DNA from: Orychophragmus violaceus
Lineage: Eukaryota > Streptophyta > Magnoliopsida > Brassicales > Brassicaceae
Length of the DNA stretch: 64,000 nt
Assembly (NCBI GenBank): GCA_030180135.1
Contig: CM058232.1
Span: forward strand, 94,538,630-94,602,629
Reading direction: 5' to 3'
The stretch's first letter is position 1. Every line of letters starts with the position of its first letter. The position numbers and the translations under genes were made by a program. Under the pieces are notes generated by a model. The model was not told the origin of the DNA and made no database searches. It was given only the letters and a program-made list of their open reading frames with translations. Of this stretch, positions 56,401-64,000 are shown piece after piece.

Positions 56401-57361
56401 TGGAAATGATATTCCAATGCTGAAGTCTGTTAAAGACTGGCTGGGAAGTTGTTTTTCCATGAAGGACATGGGTGAAGCCGCGTATGTTCTTGGAATCCGA
56501 ATCTTTAGAGACAGATCTAAAAAGCTGATTGGACTTTGTCAAGATGCTTATATAGATAAAGTCCTGCATCGATTCGGAATGGATAAATCCAAGAAGGGGT
56601 TCACGCCAATGATACATGGTGCTACACTAAGCAAGGATCAGTGTCCTAAAACACCTGATGAGCTTAAGCGCATGAGTAGGATTCCTTATGCTTCGGCTAT
56701 AGGATCTATCATGTATGCCATGATCTGTACTCGTCCTGATGTTGCTTATGCACTAAGCATGACGAGTAGGTACCAGTCAAGTCCAGGTGAGAGTCACTGG
56801 ATTGCCGTAAAGAATATCCTGAAGTATTTGAGAAATACTAAGGATAAGTTCTTGGTTTACGGAGGAAGTGAAGTGCTTGAAATCAGTGGATTCACGGATG
56901 CAAGTTTTCAGACAGATAAGGATGATTTCCGGTCACAGTCTGGCTACATCTTCTGTCTGAATGGCGGTGCAGTAAGTTGGAAGAGTTCCAAGCAGAGCAC
57001 CGTGGCAGATTCCACAACTGAAGCTGAATACATCGCTGCTTCGGAAGCTGCGAAGGAAGGAGTTTGGATAAGGAACTTCTTGATTGAACTCGGTGTATTC
57101 CCAAATGCCACTGAGCCTCTAGCACTGTATTGTGACAACAATGGTGCAATTGCTCAAGCCAAGGAACCGAGACATCATCAGAAATCCAAACACATTATGA
57201 GAAGGTATCACCTGATTCGTGATATAGTGAATAGAGGTGAAGTGATGGTCAGCAGAGTTCCCACTGATGAGAACGTGGCTGACCCGTTGACAAAGCCACT
57301 CCCGAGACCTAAGCACGAGTTGCATACTGCTGCTGTAGGAATTAGAGATATTCAAATGTAA
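53402..57361 (+). pseudogene. Element G Gag-Pol polyprotein, one nonsense codon
   Basis: The ATG at 53402 starts MSSTTTQNTFSIRSALEKDK; a TAA at 53471-53473 replaces one residue in the conserved K-L-N-G-x-N-(F/Y)-x-x-W motif. The next in-frame ATG (53480) leaves 1,293 open codons. In order (numbered from 53480): UBN2-like gag (1 to about 190), CCHC knuckle CHFCKEAGHYRRDC (about 226), protease VLDTGCGAH (about 275), GAG pre-integrase HCRLGH...C-x2-C (about 412), integrase (HTDVCGP, SDRGGEY, then E in SERRNRT), RT (KCKWIFKKK-like start, YVDDILLLGND at about 967), RNase H (DSTTEAEYIAASEA, YCDNNGAIAQAKEPRHHQKS). The Copia order (integrase before RT) is clear. All catalytic residues I can check are present. 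Initiation at 53480 would lose the first 26 residues but keep everything else. Confidence 0.93.
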
Positions 57362-58237
57362 TCTCTTTTTGAACGGGAGTTGTGAGGGCTTTTGTTTTAG
57401 TTATTTTGATTGGTTAATGTAAACATTTTAAATGTTAATGAAATTTTATTTCTGGATTATTTTTAACTGTGATATAAAATAATCGTTCCAAAATGATTCA
57501 TGTCATTATATATGGGTCATCGAAGTACATGAGTTGACTTGATCCTGAAACCCCATATTTAACGAAGTGACATAAATCATAGTGTCCATAGTCGAAGGTT
57601 GTTGAATTGGAACACCAACAACCACTTGAGACTAGATTGTGTTGAGACTTATGACCAAGTTTCGAGGGGTCATAGATGCGCGGCATCAAAGTCGACACAT
57701 AGGTATATGTAGGGGAGCATATGACCGGACATGGCCCGCTGATGAGAACTCTACAAGATATTAATATCTGTGTCATAAGAGGTTCTCATATACGACTATA
57801 GAGTATAGTCCTTAGACCTGAGTTCGCATGCATGTGGCTGCAGATGGAGTAATACGCTTTGATCATTGTCTAACGCTGTTTCGTAACTGGGAGCTATACG
57901 GACCTTGGTTGGGTGTATTATGAATTGTGTAGTTCATAGTGATGGAACAAGATGGGATTTGTCCCTGCCGTATAACAGAGGTAATATCTCTAGGCCAATC
58001 GGAGATTTGATAGCTGGTAAGAGAATGGCCATTCCCAAACGGACTTGCCCAAGTCGTTTGCATTGTCAGTATCAAATCTGGTCCGATAAACATGGTCTGG
58101 CTATATAAGGATGACACACATCTTGCCTTATGCCAGATCGAGATATTAAGACAAAAGGACTAGGGAATGTAGGATTCTAGTACAATCGGGAGATTGTTGG
58201 GAATGTCCTGTGTAGGATTCCAGTACAAGTGGGAGAT
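57362..58237 (+). other. Element G 3' non-coding region with duplicated PPT segment
   Basis: No gene. Just before the 3' LTR the block tgtaggattc(t/c)agtacaa(t/g)(c/t)gggagat plus the first LTR bases TGTTGGGAATGTCCTG occurs twice (about 58168-58210 and 58211-58253), so there are two candidate PPTs (GGGAGAT). Confidence 0.85.
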
Positions 58238-58917
58238 TGTTGGGAATGTCCTGAAATCTACCGTACTATCTCTAGAAAGTATGATAAATGTCGAGATCAG
58301 ACATAAGTCATAAATACTGGGTGATCATGATGACTTGCTAGAGTCCGCTCTTGATCTATAAGTTTAGGACTTATTACCAGTATTGTATGATCCCGAAGGG
58401 TCACACACCATAGCTAACGGGAAAGTTATATGGAATAAATACGGTAAGATGCAGTGGCATTTACTGTATTGGATCAGAGAATTGGGCCAGACAAAATGCA
58501 GGCTTTTGCCTGATTTGTGTCTTGGGCCCAAATGATTAATGAGCCATTAGTCAAATGACTTGGGCCCATTAATGAGAGATGAAGATTTCGAAAACCCTAA
58601 GGGATTAATGATCCCTGCGATTTTTCTCTTCTGTGGCCGCGAGTTGTCTCTCTCTCCAACTCTCTCTTTTCAGATCTGATCCATCTCTTTGGTCTAGCAG
58701 CCATCCCTTGCTTGTAAGAGTGTGGATACTCAAGGAGGAATAGGTGATTCATCTGTTCTAGACTGATCTTGTCATTACCATCAATCCGCTGTGCAATCAA
58801 TAGGTAATGTTACAGGTTTGGTTTTATGATTCGTTTTGCAAGAACCTAGATCTGTTAAGATTATGTGTTAGGTTGTAATACGAGAATTAAACCTTGAACA
58901 AACACCATAATCCTTCA
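58238..58917 (+). repeat. Element G 3' LTR
   Basis: 680 bp; followed by TSD GATCC at 58918-58922. Confidence 0.96.
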
Positions 58918-58922
58918 GATCC

Positions 58923-59036
58923 GACACTTCGTCCCTAGCCGCTGGAGATGGTTTGCAGTTAGAGCGGACGGCGGATGCGGACCAAACGGTCCTGCCGACG
59001 AGCTAGTACTCGCTCCCGTCGTATTTCTCGGAGCCA
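58923..59036 (-). pseudogene. Element A antisense gene, start of exon 1
   Basis: The minus strand from the ATG at 59036 reads MAPRNTTGASTSSSAGPFGP and continues to ...K-C-R-I-P, aligning with MALRDHAGASTSAAAGSFGP of C. It is cut by G between codons in the R-I-P segment and resumes at 51187 downward with P-G-V-E-M-V-I-P-L. Confidence 0.8.
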
Positions 59037-59706
59037 TAGATTACGGTGTATTAGAATGAAAAAAGGAAGAAGGGAAGTTCTAGAGAGATAAAACTCGAAA
59101 GCTTGAAAATTTTGAAAACTAGATAGAGAAAGAAAGCGAAGAATGAAAGAGAGAGGAGTTACCTTTGCCGATATGTAGAATGACCTGTAGTGGGAATCGT
59201 GCGTGGTAACTTCCCTTTAAAGCCACCTCATGCCTCCTCTCTCGAGGTCGACCGGATCTTTCACATCCCAAGATCTCAACCATACGATTTCAAATTCGTA
59301 ATAATTACGACGAGATCGAGACGGTTAAGATTTTTTGCATTCTCACGATCTCAACTGTTGATTCAAGATCGACAGCTGCGAACATGCGGCTAATAATTAA
59401 ATCATATCAGAGTGAATCGAGGTCGTAGGATCTATCATAACCATAAGATCTCAGCCGTTGAAGGCCGACCAGATCGACTGTAGATAAAAAACCTTTTTCT
59501 AGTATTTACTATTCGTAGTCGGTAACGCACTATAAATGAATCTAGTCAATCCACGCGCTCAATCTCATCTGTTATATTGAAGTAGAATATATGGTCGGGA
59601 CAGGGGTAATCATTATGGCTTCGACATTCGAAGCACGCGCGCGTGTTCCCAAGAACGTCCACCGCCCATTAACCTTGACTCTTCGAATTAATGGGCTGGG
59701 GGCTAT
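59037..59706. other. Element A region before the 3' LTR, with PPT
   Basis: No plus-strand gene. Corresponds to 36183-36775 of C and ends in GGGCTGGGGGCTAT (59693-59706), the PPT. Confidence 0.7.
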
Positions 59707-60240
59707 TGTTGGTACTGTATTTCCCTATAGGAAATCCGGCCCATAAATTGTTAGAATATAAGCCCATAATCGTGATCCCGGTTTGTTATTTAACAAGCGG
59801 GTTCAATAATGGGCTCAGGGCCGATTCGACTATAAGGTGACAAAGGCCTAAAGGGCACCAAGACACGAAATAATAGAGCTCGAGCTCGATAAAAGATGAC
59901 ATTGAGAGAGAATTACCAGGTCGCCTCCAGCCAGAACGATTTCCGTAGATCCAGGAGATCGTTGCTATTGCGAGGCCAAAGAATCGGAACAAGAAGATCG
60001 AAGCTTGAAAATTATTTAAGGAAGAAGTGGAGATCCATTCGAATCATTCCAACCCTAATCAAGAACACTTCGACTAGATAGCTCGATAAACCTCTCTTTG
60101 TACTCTCTTTTCGATTGTGTTAATTCGATCTCGACATTCAATCTTAATAATATCTTTGATTCATAGAAAATCTATATCATTTCATATACAAAAGTCTAAA
60201 TCCACGATTACAAATTCTTGGTGTGAATCTTTGATACACA
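59707..60240 (+). repeat. Element A 3' LTR
   Basis: 534 bp, partner of 10292-10816; ends ATACACA, then TSD GGGTG at 60241-60245. Confidence 0.93.
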
Positions 60241-60245
60241 GGGTG

Positions 60246-61807
60246 TAAATGGATTTTCAAAACCAAATTGAAAACCGATGGCTCGATGGATAAGTACAAG
60301 GCTACGCTTGTGGTTCAAGGATTTCGCCAAAAAGAAGTTTGGATTTCTTTGAAAAAATTTCTCCTTTGATCGGCATAACAACATCAAGAGAACTAGAAAT
60401 CCATCAAATAGATGTTAAAGCTGCTTTTCTGAATGGAGAATTAGAAGGGGAGATTTATATGAAGCAACCCGAAGGATTTGTTGTCCCTGGACAAGCACAC
60501 AGGGTATGCAGACTTGTGAATTCATTGTATGGACTTATGCAAGCTCCAAAACAATGACACGTAAAGTTTGACAATGTAATGATGTCGAACGGTTTCAGCA
60601 TAAACGAGTGTGATAAGTGTATCTATGTAAAATGTACTCCACATGGATATGTCTTGCTATGTCTATACAAGCTCCAGGGTTTGTTGTCCCTGGATAAGCA
60701 CACAGGACATGCAGACTTGAAGTCATTGTATGGACTTAAGCAAGCTCCAAAACAATGACACGTAAAGTTTGACAATGTAATGATGTCGAACGGTTTCAGC
60801 ATAAACGAGTGTGATAAGTGTATCTATGTAAAATGTACTCCACATGGATATGTCTTGCTATGTCTATACGTAGATGACATGCTCATCATTGGTAGTACGA
60901 AAGATATGATCAATCAGACTAAGAACATGTTTAGCCAGAGATTTGATATGAAAGATATGGGACTTGCCGATGTAGTTTTAGAGATTAAGATCATTAGAAC
61001 TACTAAACGTATAACCTTATCCCAAGTCAATTATGCTGAAAATATATTTGAGAGGTTTAAGGCTTGAAGACAAAAACTCCTGTTGATACTCAACTTCACT
61101 TGAAGACAAATTCTGGTGAATCTGTTTCACAATTGGAGTACGCAAGGATGATCGGGAGTTTGATGTACTTAACAAATTGTACTAAACCCGATTTAGCGCA
61201 CGCAGTAAATGTACTAAGTCGCTATACCTGTAATCTAGGACATAAATATTGGAAAGGTATAACTAGAGTATTGAATTACTTACGTCATACCAAATATTAT
61301 GGTTTTCACTATGGTAAAGAGCCTGCTAGTTTGGATGGATATAGCGATGCAAATTGGATATCTTACTCCTAAAACTCGAAATACACGAGTGGATATGTCT
61401 TTACACTTGCGGGTGAAGCGGTGTCTTGGAGATCTTCCAAGCAAAGAATTCAAGCCAGATCAACAATGAAGTCAGAGCTCGTAGCTCTAGACACCACGAC
61501 AGTTGAAGCAGAATGGCTTCAGAATTGGCTGGAAGATATCCCAGAGTGGGATGAACCCGTGTATGCTATTCGTATGCATTGCGATAGCCAATCAGTGATG
61601 CTGCGTTCAAAGAGTACCTTGTATAATGCTAAGAACCGTCACATTAGAAGACGTCATAAATCCATTAGGAACTTTATAATCACTAGTAGAATCCATGTAG
61701 ATTATATCAAAACGAATGACAACCTAGCGAATCCTTTCACCAAAGGGTTGCCGCGAGATATAGTTCTAAAATCATCAAGAGGAATGGGTTTGAAGCCTAC
61801 GAATTAA
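60246..61807 (+). pseudogene. Element H pol, part 2: RT and RNase H
   Basis: Resumes in the RT motif C-K-W-I-F-K-T-K. Later pieces: IHQIDVKAAFLNGELEGEIY, YMKQPEGFVVPGQAHRVCRL, LYGLMQAPKQ then TGA for Trp, ECDKCIYVKC, LCLYVDDMLIIGST (catalytic D-D), MTNQ-like linker, LEYARMIGSLMYLTNCTKPD, then RNase H (SWRSSKQRIQARSTMKSELV, MHCDSQSVMLRSKS, NRHIRRRHKSIRNF) to TAA at 61805-61807. A 201-bp tandem duplication (about 60465-60865) and several stops and shifts break it. Confidence 0.88.
60465..60865. repeat. 201-bp tandem duplication in element H RT
   Basis: aagctccaaaacaatgacac occurs at 60541 and 60742. The copies match from about ttgttgtccctgga to tgctatgtctatac. Both carry the same TGA for the Trp after P-K-Q. 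Confidence 0.88.
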
Positions 61808-62459
61808 GAGGAAATTTCATGGAAACCCTACTTACATGACTGGAGATCCCATGATGTAGGTTCAAAGAGAAAACTAATTCGATTGAAATCGAGCACTGCA
61901 AGACTTATGTCTCTATCCAGCTCTTTGAATGATAAACAGTGCTACCTATATGTGAATAAGGATAAGCATTGGCTTTGAATGATTCCATAGTTTCACAATA
62001 GTGGAGTATGACAGGATACTTTTGAAAAGAAACTAATGGCAAATCACATAGTGAGTGTGAAATGAGGTTATTTCTAGTAGAATGAAAGATAGGCTATATT
62101 CTCCAAGTTCACACATGAAAACCAGGAATGTTCAAGGCCAAAATGAACAAAGACAGAGAAAAATATTCTAAGAGAAAATGTCGATGCGCGATACATGTTG
62201 TCTCGGTTTACTTAAAAAAATATGGGTGGTTCAAGACATCATGTTCACCTCTCGGCCAGTAAACCCGACAGATATTAAAAATGATTGGTTTAAAGCTGAA
62301 AAATGCTACCTATCAGACACATATACATTTTCGCATATACTCTCAAAAGTCTGTCTAGTCTAGTCAAATATATTCAAGTAAAGTCAATGTCTAGTATAGT
62401 TCTTTCGAGTCTATCGAGCCTTCGTATGTTTTGAGTAATTTTTATTCATGTGGAAGATT
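61808..62459 (+). other. Element H 3' non-coding region
   Basis: No ORF with protein character. It ends in gtggaagat before the LTR, a weak PPT. Confidence 0.6.
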
Positions 62460-63335
62460 TTTGGAACATATTTTACACATAATAAAGTTGGTGGACTTTA
62501 TAAAATATGTGTGTGAATGAGAAATGAGATGTGTTACGGGCTCATAAAAGCCATAATATGTTGTTACATTTTAATAAGGAAACATGTGCATAAAATGTCT
62601 CATATTGGTTAGATGGAAAACTTATCACTAGTATAAATAATGACATTTTCATATCATTGTTCAAGTAGCTTGAACCACACTATGGAGTGTGAGAGAGATG
62701 ATGGAAAAATCACACGCGCGCGCCGGGCCGGGCTATGGCTTGGGTCTTGATAATATGCCCCTTCAGGGCCTCCGTGCACGTATATTTTTTAGGGAAATTT
62801 TTGTTAAACCAAAATCAATTAGTTTGTTGGTTTAATCGATTTTGTGGTTTGGTTTGGTTAATGGATAAAGAGATTATGCTTCTCTACGATCGTCACCCGA
62901 GCAGATCTCGCTCCACCTCCTCAACCACTTCCCTTCACTTCGTGCACGTGCAACCGATTCCTCGATCTCTGGATCGATTCATTTTCAAACGAGATCCTCT
63001 CGATCTTTCCTCTATAAAAACGAGCCTCGTCTATCTGATATATTCACGTAACAAAAACATAGTTTACACGAAAATTTCCTTCATCTCTTATAAAGTAAGT
63101 CTTCAGAGTATCTGTAGTGCCTTCATTCGTTGGAAACATTTTTCGACTAATTGCGAAATCGTCTCGATATAGGTTTTATCTTGGGCGATTATCACGCATA
63201 ACCATCATATTGTGGATGATAATTCGAGTTAAGGAAAAAGACTTCATAGTCTCGACTCCGTTCTTCTTTCCTTAACCACCATACTTTACACAATTAATTC
63301 ACCATTCGCAGAGATTCCATAAGTTGGGTCCTACA
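62460..63335 (+). repeat. Element H 3' LTR
   Basis: The 5' part aligns with 8673-8975. It continues through a TATA-like CTATAAAAACGAGCC near 63010-63024 to CCTACA, followed by AAAGC, equal to the five bases before the left LTR. The 3' border rests on that 5-bp match and the CA end. Confidence 0.65.
63010..63020 (+). promoter_or_regulatory. Candidate TATA box in element H 3' LTR
   Basis: CTCTATAAAAAC is a good plant TATA match in the expected LTR interior; the left LTR lacks it through truncation. Confidence 0.45.
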
Positions 63336-64000
63336 AAAGCTTCATTCGATTTCAAACCCCACTAAAACCTAATTAATCATTGCACTATTCATTAGGGATG
63401 GGCGTTCAGGTATACAAATGGGTTCGGTTCTGGTTATTCGGGTTTTCGGATTTTCAGGTTTAGGCTCATGAGCCCCATTCGGATATGTATAATCAACGGG
63501 TTGGGTACGGTTCGGTTCTGGCTGCGTTCGGGTCGGTTCGGGTTAATTGCGGAAAACCCATAATCCAATCGGTTTTGAATGGGTTCGGGTAATAACCATA
63601 ATTTCCATTCTTTTAGTACCAACTAATATCAGTGTGAAAATTGAAGACAATAAAGATTTAAAGTTTTTTCATAACTCACGTGTCTCAGTATCTGTCAAGA
63701 TTAATTAGTAAACGTCTCAAGTACAGAACAAGAGAAACCCACCCCATAATTCCCATCGACAACATAAACAAAAAGGAAAAAAAAATTCTATAACCACCTC
63801 GAATTATTGTTGCTAACTTTTTCTGCATTGCCAAATGCTTTCAAGAGTGGATTTGTTTCTAAAAAAAATGAAAACTTATATTATATAAGTCACAAAGAAG
63901 GTTAAATATGAAAGCAACGAGAGAGAAAAAAAACACAAGTGAATAACTAAAAGCTCCAAAAATAGTATAAGAATGTGCATCAATGGCAGACAAAACAGAA
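63336..64000. other. Intergenic with GGTTCGGG-rich repeat; no gene
   Basis: About 63400-63620 is a degenerate repeat rich in GGTTCGGTTC/GGGTTCGGG, common in Brassicaceae intergenic DNA; the minus-strand open frame there is a by-product. The remaining about 380 bp are AT-rich and show no gene. Confidence 0.6.

Larger units (their letters stand above)
51188..58917 (+). mobile_element. Copia element G, nearly intact
   Basis: LTRs 51188-51867 and 58238-58917, both 680 bp, TGTTGGGAATG...ATCCTTCA, TSD GATCC (51183-51187 and 58918-58922). I count about five differences between them, so insertion is recent. PBS TGGTATCAGAGC follows one base after the 5' LTR. There is a 1.5-kb leader, one gag-pol frame of 1,320 codons with one stop, and a duplicated PPT region. 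Confidence 0.95.
10292..60240 (+). mobile_element. Tat-type Ty3/Gypsy element A, containing insertions B, D and G
   Basis: The LTRs 10292-10816 and 59707-60240 are similar over their whole length, start TGTTGGTACTG and end CTCACA/ATACACA, and are flanked by GGGTG (10287-10291 and 60241-60245). Taking out B, D and G, each with one TSD copy, leaves about 11,680 bp, against 11,527 bp for relative C. Parts in order: LTR, PBS, gag, protease-RT-RNase H-second RNase H, integrase, short tandem repeats, antisense gene, polypurine tract, LTR. LTR divergence is clearly higher than in C, D, E, B or G, as expected for the second oldest layer. Confidence 0.93.
8673..63335 (+). mobile_element. Copia element H: degenerate host of the whole nest
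   Basis: The outermost LTR retrotransposon. The left LTR remnant starts TGTTGGAACATATTTTACA at 8673. A matching LTR starts at 62460 (TG mutated to TT) and probably ends CCTACA at 63335. A possible 5-bp duplication AAAGC lies at 8668-8672 and 63336-63340. The coding region is Copia-ordered (GAG pre-integrase, integrase, RT, RNase H) but split by element A inside the RT-start motif L-G-C-K-W-I-F: the L-G half is at 10281-10291 and the C-K-W-I-F half at 60246-60260. Emptied of A it is about 4.7 kb, with a deletion joining mid-LTR to the pre-integrase region (no PBS, no gag). Confidence 0.8.

Noticed and set aside
58168..58237. A second, partial LTR of another element before the G 3' LTR
   Set aside because: Only 16 bp of LTR plus the PPT block are repeated; a local duplication is enough.
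63434..63622. Minus-strand 62-codon ORF
   Set aside because: Falls in a GGTTCGGG-rich repeat; its residues follow from the repeat.

Overview
This is a plant nuclear window. The neprosin-type gene with six introns, the AT-rich intergenic DNA, the MULE/ULP-like remnant, the tRNA-derived SINE and the Tat, Athila and Copia retrotransposons together point to a Brassicaceae genome. I cannot name the species. There is no bacterial or organellar content, no rRNA, and no independent tRNA gene.

Layout. Positions 1-2475 hold the decayed remains of a Mutator-like element: a transposase C-terminus on + and DUF1985/ULP-like pieces on -. The only ordinary host gene I can support is a neprosin-domain protein at 4122-6837 (+, seven exons, 411 codons). 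A tRNA-derived SINE follows at about 7699-8257, split by a 315-bp CACTA-type element at 7773-8087 with a 3-bp target-site duplication (TSD).

From 8673 to 63335 almost everything is one nest of LTR retrotransposons, resolved here by LTR pairs and exact 5-bp TSDs. Copia element H (about 4.7 kb when emptied) was cut in its reverse-transcriptase domain by Tat-type Gypsy element A (10292-60240, TSD GGGTG). A was then hit by B (16209-21059, -, TSD CCGAT), D (24197-49867, Athila type, -, TSD GGAAG) and G (51188-58917, Copia, +, TSD GATCC). D was itself hit by C (25786-37312, Tat type, +, TSD CCCAT) and E (40769-45771, Athila type, -, TSD AGATC). Removing the insertions leaves A about 11.7 kb, close to the uninterrupted relative C (11.5 kb), which supports the reconstruction.

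Working parts. G is closest to intact: one gag-pol frame with a single early stop. C has gag, a -1-frame pol with several stops, and a spliced antisense gene resembling the Transposase_28 (putative gypsy type transposon) family. D and E are Athila derivatives without RT or integrase. B encodes only a Gag-like frame, which appears to run through the polypurine tract into the 3' LTR. B, D and E would need enzymes supplied by relatives.

Most notable signals: a UAG CAA UUA leaky-stop context between protease and RT in both Tat copies; the B frame running into its LTR; about fifteen clusters of paired CGATCGA palindromes spread through LTR, coding and non-coding parts of both Athila elements; and the four-level nest with a base-exact history. 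The last stretch, 63336-64000, is AT-rich with a GGTTCGG-rich repeat and no gene.
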